This document shows positions 20,921 to 33,863 of a stretch of 64,000 nucleotides of DNA, piece by piece. The DNA is from Saccharum officinarum (Eukaryota; Streptophyta; Magnoliopsida; Poales; Poaceae): positions 20,005,553 through 20,069,552 of the forward strand of contig CM036199.1 in assembly GCA_020631735.1 (NCBI GenBank). Reading direction: 5' to 3'. How positions within the stretch are numbered: position 1 is the first letter of the stretch; every line of letters begins with the position of its first letter. Below the pieces are notes generated by a model that was not told where the DNA came from, did no database searches, and saw only the letters and a program-made list of their open reading frames with translations. The position numbers and the translations under genes were made by a program.

Positions 20921-22947
20921 TGAAGATGGCAAGAGAGATTTTGATTTATTTAATATATACAATATGCGTATGGCCACAAGACCTGCTGCCACAGTGCGAA
21001 CCAGCATGCCTGATCTGCCTGCGCCATAGCACCCATTGAATCCAAGCAGCCTCTTCCCAAATTTAGCAGGACCGGCATACGAGACTTTCGGACCCAAACG
21101 ACAATGCATGGCAATGGCAGCCTCCCCAACCATCTGGCCGCCATTCGTGGCTCAACGCTGTTTTGTGCCTCCCAAACAGCATGGCAAGGGTAGGGGAAGG
21201 ACACGGCCAAGGAAGCTGCCGTGGTCATGGACAGATTCAAGGCTTGCTCCTTCAGCGCCAGGTTTGCCTCGGGTACGATTTCATCCTCATGTTTCTTGGA
21301 CCTTTATCGATGCATGCATCAATCATTTTTTCTGAAATTCATTACTTTTTTTTTGAACTAACGGCACGAGATTGTGCCAGTTTCATTGATAGAGAAGGGA
21401 GTTTTACATCCCAACTAACCGGGTTTACAGAAACCTACTCTCGTGCTATTAGAGACGCTAAATGTTTTGCTTTTGCCCCTGCCAAAACCCAGATGGACGA
21501 CGCCTCTTGATTTTTTCCAATCAATACCATAGTGCTCTGTTCCTTGTGTTGGTATTTGCTTCTCAATGCAATGCTGGTATATTGAATTTCGTGGGTCATG
21601 TGGAATTTATTCTGCCTTGAATCATATAGCAAATGCTGCTAAATATCATTTTTCTGTCATTAATGTGTTGTGCTTACCCTCTAAATTCGAACGTATTCAG
21701 TATTGCAAAGTTCTCATCATATCATGCGGTAGCTTAACTGTTTGTATACAGTTTCACCAATTTCTTTCTTCAGTATGTGGGTAAACCACCTAAAATGTCC
21801 AAAAGCTAGCCTTTGATTATTTGATACGGATGTTAAATGGAAAAAATGAACATACCGTTAATTTATAGAAATATATATATAACACATATGAGGTTATGAT
21901 ATAATTATTCAAAAAAAAACCAGCTTCTTTTTTTCTCTCTCGAATATGCAAAAGGTTTGCGCATCATTGTATTAAGATCGAGAAATAGAGTTTTTACATC
22001 GACGCGCCACGATGTGGCGCACTACGAGGGGCAAATGATCTTACACGCAGCTTATCCCCACCTAGCGGACTTAACTACAAGCTGATTACAAAAAAAAGAA
22101 GCTTCTATATATGTGCTTGTAATAAACAAAAAAACTGCTAGGTTTAGATGATCTTGGTGGACTGCATATGCATTTTAGTCATTCTCACAGTAGTTGCGGT
22201 TATTTTTATGCTCCTTTTGTGATGGTTATACCAAGATACCTTGTCCTCACATGCCATTGCTCTACAGTATAGTTGCTAATTGGTGGACGAGAAGTGTGCA
22301 TTTACTTATTGTTCATCATTAGTAACTGGCAGTTCTGCTATGCTTCTTTTAGTAGTGGTCACCAATTACCCTGTCTTCACAAGCCATGGATACATTTTGC
22401 TTTCTTCTATTCCTGCTAATGCTTCCTAATGGATGGTGGTCGGTTAGTTTGAGCCTTTGGGGCTAATGCTTGAAGCAAGCTGAGTATAATTGCTGATTTG
22501 TTCTACTTCCTGGTTATATTGTCAGTTTAATTATTGTAATATTCAAAGCCCTTATGTATCTATGCCCTTTTATAAAAAATCATTTCTATGTCGTACCAAG
22601 GTTTGCTCTTAGTCATAAGACATGTGTCTCTTTTCTTTCAGCTTTGGGCAATTAAATTTGCATTTCATATACCAGTATAACTTTGCAGTTTAAAAAATTG
22701 TTTTTTTTCGATGAAAAAAAGGCCAATTTTATAACCTGTTTGTACGCACGGTGACTGATTTGGGCTTCATATTCAAATGGTGCAAAATACAATTCCAAGA
22801 TATACGTGAACATTAGTTTTCTTGATTCGACCGCACAGGCGCACATGTCCGCACTGAGCACTAATTCCTCTAGGTGGACTGATATCATATATTGTATAAT
22901 TGGCCCCACCTTTCTCTTGCTAGATGAAATTTGACAAATAAGACAGC
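20921..22947. other. intergenic and upstream region of the U-box gene
   Basis: Two stretches look like 3' ends of LINEs in reverse orientation: 21342-21500, starting with a T-run and GAACTAACGGCACGAG, and 21925-22100, starting CTTTTTTTCTCTC and containing GCGCCACGATGTGGCGC, a perfect hairpin. Open frames at 21036-21510 have no family resemblance. The last few hundred bases should hold the promoter and 5' UTR of the U-box gene. Confidence 0.4.
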
Positions 22948-25900
22948 ATGGAGAGAATTGAGGTGGACGGGGACTTCATTGCCGCTGGGAATTGGAAGGT
23001 AATCCACTTGACTTCTCGTTTTATCGAATGCTAGTGATGCTACAGTGTTGATATAATTGGAATTATCTTGTTTGTGTGACTGTTAGCCATAGGGTCGTCG
23101 TATCAGGACAGAGATACTGTATTTTCGTTCTACTGCTCGTGTATTTAGGTTTCTCCAGTTTAGAAATACAAGTGCATCCTGTCAGTATCACCAATGTTTC
23201 AACTGAAACTTTAAACCTACCGTATTGAATGTTCTTATGGGAATATTAACAAAATGGTAAGTAGGTGAAAAATAATATGGCGGTAAGATCAGTTTCCTGC
23301 TGTTTTCTATATTAACATTTTGATTATTCAATAATGTAAAGTATCAGGATGCTGGGGGTAGGATCAGTTGGATTATTCAGTTTTCTTCTTTTCACAGCTA
23401 CATGGAGCACTATGCAATGAACTTTACACAGTAGTCCGTGAAGTTTTGGATGCCATTCCTCCCTTTGAGACTACAAGGTCAGGATGCAGTCCTGGGCTCC
23501 TGGCATTGAGCTCCTTGAGGATATCTGTTGAGAAAGCCAAGAATTTACTCCAGTATTGCTCAGAGAGTAGCAAGCTTTACTTGGTATATATATTTTTTCA
23601 TATCTGTGAATCTGTTTGATATTTCCTTTTCTTATTTTTACTCGTCTAATAAAAATCCGGCAAAGCTCTTGTCGCCTTTCTAAAAAAATCTGTTTGATAT
23701 TTCCTAGTCTAAGTAAGTAAAAAAGGGCGAATGCATGAACTATTTTTGTACAATCATGTCACCAGTGGTATAAATAAAACATTATATGTGCTTGGCAGAG
23801 AACAACTTCTCATGAACTTTCTTTATTTTCGAATGCAATGTGTTTTACTTAACACTGAATTTCAGGCTGTTACAGCAGAATATGTTCTAACAAAATTTGA
23901 GAATTCAAGACAAGGACTTCTGGAAAGTCTTCACCAAGTGGAAGAAACAATTCCGGAAGCAGTCGGTTCTAAGGTTGTCCATAATCTTTCAGAAAAAGTA
24001 CAGTAGTTTTAGCATATTTTCAGTTTTTTCAGCCGAGACTTTCGATGAGGAATTTATTGTCGCATGCTACAACCATTAACTGTCTCATGCTGATTTGACT
24101 TGGATCTTGTTTTCTTGAGGAATTACATGGATTCCGGGTCCCTGATAATTAACTAGTTTCCTTCCTAAATTTCAGATTACTATGATTGCACAAGAGCTGG
24201 ACAAGGCTGATTTTGTTTTGGACCAGTCTGACAAGCAAGTTGGTGATGAAGTGAATCAACTAATTCAGAATGAGCCAAAATCCAACGGATTCCTTGATGA
24301 GAATGAACTTGAATTTCTCCACCAAATAGCTTTCCGGATTGGTATTACATCATCCGTGGCAGCTCTTACTGAAAGAAGAGCGCTTCGGAAGCTTCTTGAG
24401 AGAGCCCATGCAGAGGAGGACATCAAAAAGGAATCAATTGCAGCCTACCTACTCCACCTCATTAGGAAATACTCGAACATATTTAAGAGTGAAACAACTG
24501 GTACCACCAACTCCCTGTGCTCAAGCCCTTCCTTCTCCTCCAGATCGAATTCTGGCTTGATTGGTCTGAATCATTCACTGTCTAGCTCAACTGATCTCCA
24601 TGGAAACTGTCAGATTCTTGAGAAGCAACTCCCACGGGTTGGCTCCTTCAATTCGAAGCAGATTAAAGGGTTATCAGGGAGTATGCCCTTGCCACCTGAG
24701 GAGTTGAGGTGTCCTATCTCCCTGCAGCTCATGTATGATCCTGTTGTTATTGCATCCGGTCAAACATATGAACGAGCGTGCATCGAGAAGTGGTTCGACA
24801 GTGGCAACACAACCTGCCCGAAAACTCGCAAGCAGCTGTCCCAACTCTTGAGGACGCCCAATTACTGCATCAAGGGTCTGATAGCATCTTGGTGTGAACA
24901 GAACGGGGTTCCTGTTCCATCTGGACCGCCAGAATCTCCCAAGCTAGAACACCTGAGAATTTCATCCCTGGAAAGCAGCACATGTTCGGCGACTGATGGC
25001 GCTAACACTGTTTCTTTCGAAGACCCAGCTGTCAAGGATGACGCCAAGTCGGAGAGTGAAGTTTCCATGGAGATGTTGTCTCGTCAGAACTCCGGAGAGG
25101 CCACATCCAAACTACGTGTAGACGAAGAAGTCTCTGTGGAGATATGTGGGGTTGAAGACTCTGTGGAGAAGGGCGCTCATCAGAACTCCAAAGATGATGT
25201 GCCTGTCAGTGACAGATGTGAACAGTGGCTCCATGTGCTGAACAAGAACGATGCCGAGAGCAAGAGTGAGCGACATAAGTTGGTTGAGCAGATCAGGATC
25301 CTGCTGAAGAACGACGACGAACTACGGGACTATGCAGGTGCTAATGGCATTGCTGAGCCACTAATCCATTTTCTGAAGATGGCTATCGGCAGAGGAGATG
25401 TGCAGTCTCAGGAGGTTGCTACAATGGCTCTGTTCAATCTTGCTGTCAACAATGACCGGTAAATACCAATGTTGCTTCGTTTGCATATCCCCTTGTAGCA
25501 CGGTAAATATCTCAATTGTTTTCATCATTTGTTATCAGGAACAAGAGGCTGCTGCTGTCAGCTGGAGTGATCCCCCTGATCGAGCAGATGATACAGAAAC
25601 GGGAAACCTGCGAGGCTGCAATCGCAATGTACCTGAACCTCTCCTGCATCCCCGAGGCGCAGGCGATCATCGGCTCGAGCGTCGCCATCCCTGTCCTCGT
25701 CAATGGCCTGGGCCAAGGTGGCCCCCCGAGCGACACGTGCCGCCTGGACGCGCTGCTCACCCTGTACAACCTCTCGCTGCACGCGCCCAACATCCCGTCC
25801 CTCATGGCGTCCGGCATCATGGAGAGCCTCCGCGCCGTGCTGACGCCGTCGTCCCCGTGGACGGACAAGGCCCTGGCGGTGCTGCTGAACCTGGCGCTGA

Positions 25901-26412
25901 CCCGGAGGGGCAAGGAGGAGATCGCGGCCAGCGCGGCCATGGTGGGCGCCATCGTGCTCATCGTGGACAACGGCGAGCCGGGGGAGAAGGAGAAGGCCGT
26001 GTCGTGCCTGTACGTGATCTGCAGCGGCGACGAAGGCAGCAGCCAGACGGTGCTCCAGGAGGGCGTGATCCCGGCGCTGGTGTCCGTGACGGCCAACGGC
26101 ACGGCCAGGGCCCGGGACAAGGCGCAGCGGCTGCTGAGGCTGTTCCGGGAGCAGCGGCAGCGGGAGATGGAGCTGGAGGAGACGCAGCCGCGGGTGGAGC
26201 TGCACGAGGTGGCGAGCCAGGCGGCCGCGCAGCAGCAGCGGGAGGAGGAGGAGGAGGAAGAGGAAGAGGAAGAGATGGTGCTGGCCGTGACGCCGGCCGC
26301 TGCGGCCAGTAAGACGAGCGGCGGCGGCAAGAAGCCGCGGCTGCGCAGGTCAGGGTCCAGGAGGTTCACCAAGGCCTTCACGTGCCTGCTCAAGAAGTGG
26401 AGCCTGCGCTGA
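22948..26412 (+). CDS. PUB45: U-box/ARM-repeat E3 ubiquitin ligase, PUB45 type
   Basis: Five coding exons (22948-22998, 23398-23583, 23866-23973, 24176-25458, 25539-26412) join in phase to 833 residues. An N-terminal UND-like region (KLH/LCNELY, LEKAKN, SSKLYL) is followed by a U-box at about 288-360 (LRCPISLQLMYDPVVIASGQ, then CIEKWF, CPKTR). An acidic/serine linker and armadillo repeats (about 477-770) follow. The tail has a run of 11 Glu near 26240-26275 and a basic end. This order fits the Arabidopsis PUB6/7/45 clade. These ligases bind E2 enzymes through the U-box and substrates through ARM repeats. The start codon was chosen because MERIEVDGDF precedes a GT donor and leads in phase into the conserved exon 2. 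Whether the gene works in immunity, as its relatives PUB12/13 do, cannot be told. Confidence 0.92.
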
Positions 26413-26839
26413 GCTGGGAAGGATCGGCCAGTCCGCCGTGTAACTGAGCTGTGCTCAAACTGTAGCGCCGTGATTATCCGTCTTTGACAAGCGCGTTGCG
26501 TTCGCCGTGATTAATGGTTTCTTGAAATGAGCATGAGCATGAGCAAACGCAAGCAAAACGACTAATTCCGTTCAATTTAGGTAGCCGCTAGGCAGCGCAG
26601 ACACGGCTCCCAGTCCCAGCCTGATTCACTCGCACAGGTGCAGACCACCCTGTGCTACTTCTTTTCCCGTGCCACTAACACCGCTCCTTTCCTGCGCCTC
26701 GCCAGCTCCACTTCCTGCGTGTACGCAGGGCCCGTCCACGCCTGCTTTGTTTCACGCACGCAGGAATCCATGCGCCCGTCTGTGGATGCGTGCCTCATAT
26801 GCATCACGGTGACACACGGCGGTGCCCAGCGGTAGGTGG
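26413..26839. other. PUB45 3' flank
   Basis: Probably 3' UTR at first. An open frame at 26638-26835 has no family resemblance. Confidence 0.45.
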
Positions 26840-27235
26840 GTCCCATTGCAACTTGTGCAACACCAAATCTACTTTTGCAATATCCAGATAAAACACTTGC
26901 AACTTACGACCGAAACAGGTGAAACACCTAAAACATACGTTTGAAACACTTGAAAAGTCATTGCAAGTATATGCAACATTCAGATGAAACATGCTTGCAA
27001 CATACGTATGAAACACTTGAAAACATACGCTTGCAACATGCATGTTATGCAACATCCAGATCTCCTTCTGCAACATACAGATAAAATACTTGAAACATAC
27101 GTTTAAAACACCTGAAACATGTGCTTATAACATGAAACATACGCTTGCAACATGCGTATATAGCCATTGCAACATACACAACATCCAGATGAAACACCTG
27201 AAACATATGTCTGAAACACTTGAAACACGACATCA
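26840..27235. repeat. degenerate short-motif array
   Basis: Words such as GAAACACTTGAAA, TTGCAACATACG, GCAACATCCAGAT and GAAACACCTGAAAC recur at 15-45 bp spacing for about 400 bp. This motif is common in grass repeats, perhaps as the subterminal region of a DNA transposon. No TIR pair was found. Confidence 0.8.
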
Positions 27236-28020
27236 CATGGTGGGGAACTACGGTGGCCAGCAAGCGACGCTCGGGTGCAGTGGAGAGGGAGGATGGCGGC
27301 AGCTGGTGCGGTGGAGAACGTTGCACAGGAGCAGTCGCCGTGGACCACGCCGTATCGGCGTGGAGAACTAGGGTGCAGGACTGAGAGCGCCACCATGTGA
27401 GCGGAGACGGTGGTGGTAGGAGCAGGAGCACCACACGAGCACGATGCTATCATGAGTCCAGGAGACGTGGCACGAACTGCGTGGTGGCCGAACCGGCCAG
27501 TACGAGCTCGGTCCGGGTGCATCGAGTGGAGCTCCAGTGCGTACGACCATGGGTAGGACGGAGCGGAGCTCACTTAGCCACACGGGCTATGGAAGGCAGC
27601 CACAGCTCGCCGCGTAGGAAGCCAAGAAACCGCTCAGCGAACGACAGTGTGCATGCCTTGGCCATCAGCGATGCCATACAGTGAGGGTGGACGGTGGTAG
27701 AAAAATAAGATAAAAGGATAAGGTAGGAGAAAAATAATAAAATAATCCTGAAGACGGAGGCAGCCAAGCTTGTTTGTGAGAGCCTTGCTCGTGGGTCCGC
27801 TAAGCGTTCGAGGACACAAGCGTTACCGAATTAGATATAAGCATCGGTAGAGTAGGACGAATAAATCACCAAACGCTCTCGGTGACAACCACCCGTACAA
27901 GAGCATCCGAGTAGACAACCTAAAACTCAATGGTAAATGGTAATATCAATGTTCTAGTTTTTTTTATAGGAGCACAAAAAAGTTTTGTTACATAAAATTC
28001 GATAGCTTCGATAACTAGCA
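27236..28020. other. GC-rich sequence downstream of the motif array
   Basis: Overlapping open frames on both strands at 27240-27690 have a GC-rich, gene-like look but no recognised family. It may be captured sequence in the same element as the array. The rest is AT-rich. Confidence 0.3.
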
Positions 28021-28312
28021 AGAGCATCTCTAAGAGTTTTTCTAAAGGTCACTCTTTAAATCATCATTTGAAGATCAACTTGCATAAAAAATGCTTTCTA
28101 TATATTTTCATCCTCCAACAGGTTTTTTATATCTTGTGTGCACTGTAGAGAGCCATTCACGTTTTCTGTCTTTTGGCTATAGAGAAATCCGGAATAGAAG
28201 ATAGCTATGTTTGGATAATCAAATATTAAAGAAGCTGTTAGAGGTTATTTTTCATCAAAATCTCTATTCCTGGTAATTAGAAAAGATATAGAGAGTCTCT
28301 TGGAGTTGTTCT
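28021..28312. mobile_element. MITE with AGAGCATCTC-type inverted ends
   Basis: Left end AGAGCATCTCTAAGAG and right end CTCTTGGAGTTGTTCT are inverted with a few mismatches. The interior is AT-rich and non-coding. No clean target duplication was seen. Confidence 0.65.
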
Positions 28313-29173
28313 AAAGAGTTTGAACAGATGTATGGCTCGTATAATTTTCAGTGTACATATCCTGAATTATAACATGTTTTTAAGTCATTTTTTTCTCTCT
28401 AAAAACATACCAGATCCGCGTATCATTTCCTTTAAGGAGAACAAAATACATAGAGATGCTGACTTATCTACTCCCAAATTATATACACCACACTAGCAAT
28501 AAAGATCGTAAAATCCGTTTGTCTAAAATAGTTATGTTAACAAAAACAAGACTTTCTACATAAGCTATAGCTGCACATACAATTTCTTGATAGGAAATTA
28601 TCTCGAGAAGTGCGAGACACCACTGTAGACTCTAGAGTAAAAAGTCGATTATTATGTGGTTTAAGTATTAAAATTTTGTTGAGGTTAGCACTACTATCCC
28701 TATTCGAGATCTCACTTCGAGCTCTGTCACTTATGTTAAGCAACATGGTGCAAGTTTCAAATGATTGCTTATGATATTATAATATCTAATAACATACTCT
28801 ACGACCTAAAATCCTTATTCTAAAAAGTGCAAAAGAGAGTTAAACGAAAGATACAATAAACATAAGAGCTTTAACTTAACTTGAGAACAAAAGGAATTTA
28901 TAGCAGTCAATAAGAATAAAATTCGAATTCAAATTCATGACTTTGTAAGATATATGATTTTAAAAGAGCTACCATAGTTAATGGTAAGGTTTCAAATTAA
29001 TTGCATATTTAAAGTATACAAAGGTGAAGCAAAAATGAGAATATTAATGAAAAAATTTATAGATCAACCCCTTGCAAAAAGTTTGTTAATAAGTTCATGA
29101 TAACTAGATATACACTAGAGTATCTATTATGTCTATTATGTTAGAAAATAAATAATGAGAAAGCATACAATTT
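28313..29173. other. AT-rich intergenic DNA
   Basis: No gene, RNA or clear repeat was recognised. Confidence 0.5.
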
Positions 29174-29523
29174 AATTTCAGTATTTTTTGTTAGTCATAT
29201 TATGTTAAACAATGACTACTATTTATTGGCCTGCTTGGATTCCTTGTCAAGGACCGTGTCACCTTGCCGAGCAAGAAATTGGAGCGGGCAAGCTCTTTGG
29301 TAGCTGGTTGATCTTGATTCCGTGCAGACGAGCTTTTTCTTGCTAGGCAAGGCGAGCCAAAACGGCTCTCCTAGCTGGGCGAGGTGAGGCAAGGCCAGCC
29401 TCACTCACAACCAAGCACGACCTATATCTCCAAAAATTCTAGCTCGTGCGAGATCACAAGTTAATGGACTAGTTGTTCTCAATTTTCGGTTGCCATTAGC
29501 AGAATGCTTTACTCAAAAGCTTA

Positions 29524-29780
29524 GGCCCTGTTTGGATACAAAGTATTGGAAAAATACCATGGTTTTTTAAAATACTTTAGTTTTCAAAAGTTATTAGGTT
29601 TTGGATAAAATAAACTTTGTAGCTTCAAATCATGGTTTTGCTAAAATTGTAGTCTTTTAGATTTTAAAAACTCTACTAAAATTTCTTTTTTCGAAACCAT
29701 GATTTTGTATCTCTTTAGGCTATAAAACCACAGTTTTGTGATACCATAATTTCCAAAAACTACGTTACCCAAGCAAGCCC
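29524..29780. mobile_element. Tourist MITE in copy 1
   Basis: Ends GGCCCTGTTTGGATA and TACCCAAGCAAGCCC-like, flanked by TTA (29521-29523, 29781-29783). The interior is AT-rich with AAAACCATGATTTTG-type palindromic words. Confidence 0.85.
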
Positions 29781-30181
29781 TTAGTTCTGTGAGGCTTGGG
29801 TTACTTGCTTACCTATTTGTTCCTTCACAAACTTTTTGTCAGTTGATGAAGTTTCTCTTTTCTCATATACTGTTAGTATCAGACATAATCAGTTTGTTTC
29901 ATGGCAAATATGGAGCACAATAATTTTTGGCGAAAGCAGTATAATTATCGCTAGTGATGTTTCTTGGTTCAGTCAGTTAGGCCAGATTTCACTAGAAGGG
30001 CGACAATGCCATTCAAGGCAGTAGGAGCTTCGGGCGTCGTGATGTTCTTTTTTTTTGCGACAGGGCGTCGTGATGTTCACTTGTTCAGTTCATGACTATG
30101 TTTTTTTTTGCTGCATACACTGTCCAAATCCAAATAGCTAATGTGGTTCTCTGAACAGAAGCGTATGAAATAGATAGATAG

Positions 30182-30953
30182 TGAAGGACCGAAAACATCG
30201 ACCAGAGTGGGAGGGGGGAGGGGTGAATGGGAGCCTCAAATTTCTTTTGAAATATTTGGCCACTGTCCCAAAATTACACCCAAGCCCTCAAAACAGCGAA
30301 ACTAGCAAATGAGATGCTCACGAGCCGAGCAGTGGCTGGATGTTCTCGGTGATGACCGACAAACACAGCGGAGCACTCAAACCGGCAAGAAACTGAGCAC
30401 AACTCCGAAACACCCAAAATCCAAAAATTAAGCTCTTAACTCCAACGGAAGTGAAGAAAGAACCCAAAACCAAATCACCACAACCAGCTTATGATTGTAT
30501 GTTTCGGAAAAGTTCCTAAGGTGAAAACGAACCCATAGAAACAAGTGGATCTCAAATCAGAGCAACAAACTCAAAAAGTATAAGAAATAAGAAACAAACT
30601 TGCACTGTCTGGGCAAAACCGGCCTAGCCAGGATGGAGGGTCGGCCTAGCCGGGTTGCATCTCTACTATGACCAAACCTGGCCTAGCGAGGATGGAAACC
30701 TGGCCTAACCGGGATCCTGGCCTAGCTGGATGCAAAGGCGGCCTGGCCGGGTTGCGAATCAGCAAGCACAACACCCAAAAAAATCGCCTCCAACCAAAAA
30801 ACTCCCGATTTGCAGCCAAATCAAAACCAATTACCACCAAATTTTAACCACATGGTCACAATGCAATATGTGAGCTACCCCTAAGAGATCATTGCCGAAT
30901 TTGAAGCCAATCAACGGGAAATCAAGAAACTCCGAAGAACACGAAAAAGAAAC
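30182..30953 (-). repeat. truncated LTR in copy 1
   Basis: Identical in layout to the first part of the LTR at 31978-33858, cut off by the duplication breakpoint. It includes repeated GGCCTAGCC/GGCCTGGCC words at 30620-30750. Confidence 0.8.
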
Positions 30954-30969
30954 TCCGAAGAACCGCTCC
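30954..30969. other. 16-bp duplication junction filler
   Basis: Between the two copies lies a short extra tract. Together with the last bases of copy 1 it repeats GAAACTCCGAAGAAC, found 25 bp upstream, which suggests templated synthesis during repair. Confidence 0.75.
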
Positions 30970-32748
30970 AATTTCAGTATTTTTTGTTAGTCATATTATG
31001 TTAAACAATGACTACTATTTATTGGCCTGCTTGGATTCCTTGTCAAGGACCGTGTCACCTTGCCGAGCAAGAAATTGGAGCGGGCAAGCTCTTTGGTAGC
31101 TGGTTGATCTTGATTCCGTGCAGACGAGCTTTTTCTTGCTAGGCAAGGCGAGCCAAAACGGCTCTCCTAGCTGGGCGAGGTGAGGCAAGGCCAGCCTCAC
31201 TCACAACCAAGCACGACCTATATCTCCAAAAATTCTAGCTCGTGCGAGATCACAAGTTAATGGACTAGTTGTTCTCAATTTTCAGTTGCCATTAGCAGAA
31301 TGCTTTACTCAAAAGCTTAGGCCCTGTTTGGATACAAAGTATTGGAAAAATACCATGGTTTTTTAAAATACTTTAGTTTTCAAAAGTTATTAGGTTTTGG
31401 ATAAAATAAACTTTGTAGCTTCAAATCATGGTTTTGCTAAAATTGTAGTCTTTTAGATTTTAAAAACTCTACTAAAATTTCTTTTTTCGAAACCATGATT
31501 TTGTATCTCTTTAGGCTATAAAACCACAGTTTTGTGATACCATAATTTCCAAAAACTACGTTACCCAAACAAGCCCTTAGTTCTGTGAGGCTTGGGTTAC
31601 TTGCTTACCTATTTGTTCCTTCACAAACTTTTTGTCAGTTGATGAAGTTTCTCTTTTCTCATATACTGTTAGTATCAGACATAATCAGTTTGTTTCATGG
31701 CAAATATGGAGCACAATAATTTTTGGCGAAAGCAGTATAATTATCGCTAGTGATGTTTCTTGGTTCAGTCAGTTAGGCCAGATTTCACTAGAAGGGCGAC
31801 AATGCCATTCAAGGCAGTAGGAGCTTCGGGCGTCGTGATGTTCTTTTTTTTTTGCGACAGGGCGTCGTGATGTTCACTTGTTCAGTTCATGACTATGTTT
31901 TTTTTGCTGCATACACTGTCCAAATCCAAATAGCTAATGTGGTTCTCTGAACAGAAGCGTATGAAATAGATAGATAGTGAAGGACCGAAAACATCGACCA
32001 GAGTGGGAGGGGGGAGGGGTGAATGGGAGCCTCAAATTTCTTTTGAAATATTTGGCCACTGTCCCAAAATCACACCCAAGCCCTCAAAACAGCGAAACTA
32101 GCAAATGAGATGCTCACGAGCCGAGCAGTGGCTGGATGTTCTCGGTGATGACCGACAAACACAGCGGAGCACTCAAACCGGCAAGAAACTGAGCACAACT
32201 CCGAAACACCCAAAATCCAAAAATTAAGCTCTTAACTCCAACGGAAGTGAAGAAAGAACCCAAAACCAAATCACCACAACCAGCTTATGATTGTATGTTT
32301 CGGAAAAGTTCCTAAGGTGAAAACGAACCCATAGAAACAAGTGGATCTCAAATCAGAGCAACAAACTCAAAAAGTATAAGAAATAAGAAACAAACTTGCA
32401 CTGTCTGGGCAAAACCGGCCTAGCCAGGATGGAGGGTCGGCCTAGCCGGGTTGCATCTCTACTATGCCCAAACCTGGCCTAGCGAGGATGGAAACCTGGC
32501 CTAACCGGGATCCTGGCCTAGCTGGATGCAAAGGCGGCCTGGCCGGGTTGCGAATCAGCAAGCACAACACCCAAAAAATCGCCTCCAACCAAAAAACTCC
32601 CGATTTGCAGCCAAATCAAAACCAATTACCACCAAATTTTAACCACATGGTCACAATGCAATATGTGAGCTACCCCTAAGAGATCATTGCCCAATTTGAA
32701 GCCAATCAACGGGAAATCAAGAAACTCCGAAGAACACGAAAAAGAAAC
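30970..32748. repeat. tandem duplication, copy 2
   Basis: Second copy of the 1.8-kb unit, continuous at its right with the remainder of the LTR. It holds the same MITE (31320-31576). Confidence 0.95.
31320..31576. mobile_element. Tourist MITE in copy 2
   Basis: Same element as at 29524-29780, flanked by TTA (31317-31319, 31577-31579), duplicated with the unit rather than inserted twice. Confidence 0.85.
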
Positions 32749-33858
32749 CCTAGAGCTTGATTCATCCCAATCTATGAACTCGTGAGGAATTGGGTGATTT
32801 CCTTCGGTGGAAAGGTTCAACTCACGTCATAGCTCACTCCAACACAAAAGGAACGAATCAAAACAGTCTCAAAACGATGAATCGAGGCAAGAACGAGAGA
32901 GGGAATAATAAGAACGCGAAGAACAAAACGTGAATCACCAAAAGTTCATCACAAATCAAATCCCGAAGGACACGAGATGGTAATGGCCACCATTCTCGTA
33001 GAGAATTCTTGAATCCTTACACAAATCTCTCAATTTATGGATATCTCTCACAAGAACCTTAAGGGAAGGAGAAAAACCTAGAGTGGAATGAAAGAAAAAT
33101 GAAAGAGGTGAGGGAGATGGGGGCTCCCTCATCCTATTTAACAGGGCTATTATACAATCCCAGTTTCGTCCTTAGATATTTTGAGGCAAACCACATAACC
33201 CGGGGGCATTATGGTCTAACCCGAGATAATTTTCATCTGACGGCTACCGTGCCCTTCATGAGATAGCTTCGCCTCGACGCGAACTCCTTGATGCCGCCAC
33301 GTGTCGTCCGTTCCTCCTCGAAACCTCCGCCCGAGTTTTGAGGCCCAAACCCGTAAACCCGTCTACTTAATGGTTTTGAGGCCTAAACCACCAAACCGTT
33401 CGCGAGTAGCGTACTCCATACGCGTCCCCTGTAACTCGACGCGTGTCACCGCCGTCCTCGACCGGTCGTCTGCCAAGTCCTCCTGAGCCCTGCTCGACTT
33501 GTACGTCCGCCGTCTTGACTCGGTCAACACGGTCACTCCCATATACACTTGCACTTGTCGATGTCCCAGATGTCAGCCACCGCGGCTGGTCACCCGGCCT
33601 CCTGGTCCCTCGGTCCAAGCATCACGTCCGTCCTTCACCGCTCTCTGTCCATCGGCACGACACGTCCCTACTTGACCTTCACCTCGCCGTCGACCACCGC
33701 CTCTGAGCTCCACACCTGCACACCATAAGCCAAGAGACATGTCGCACAACCCAACTCATGTCATGGTTAGTCACAAACTCAACCTAGGTCATGAATCACG
33801 TTATTAATCACTCATCACAAAATGAACCATAAAGACACATATCAACCTTGCGTTCACA
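31978..33858 (-). mobile_element. solo LTR-like element (1,881 bp)
   Basis: On the plus strand it starts TGAAGGACC and ends GCGTTCACA, flanked by a GATAG direct repeat (31973-31977, 33859-33863). No gag or pol is present, so it is a solo LTR or a small non-autonomous element. A promoter-like TTAAATAGG lies on the minus strand near 33140, so transcription is likely read leftwards. GGCCTAGCC words recur at 32415-32545. Confidence 0.75.
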
Positions 33859-33863
33859 GATAG

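Larger units (their letters stand above)
29174..30953. repeat. tandem duplication, copy 1 (1.8 kb)
   Basis: Almost identical to 30970-32748, with an offset of 1,796 bp for most of its length. Only a handful of substitutions and a T-run length change were noticed. The content is a RING-gene 3' flank-like sequence, a Tourist MITE and the first 772 bp of an LTR. The unit ends where copy 2 continues into the rest of the LTR. Confidence 0.95.

Noticed and set aside
25398..26312. Gly/Arg-rich frame overlapping the last U-box exon
   Set aside because: Shadow frame of the ARM-repeat exon. The splice-joined frame gives conserved ARM repeats.
29219..29404. Small open frame repeated at 31015-31200
   Set aside because: Repetition is due to the tandem duplication. 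There is no domain, and the diverged third copy of the flank does not preserve it.
33301..33706. Open frames in the LTR at 31978-33858
   Set aside because: They overlap on both strands, lack known domains and lie in a non-coding LTR.
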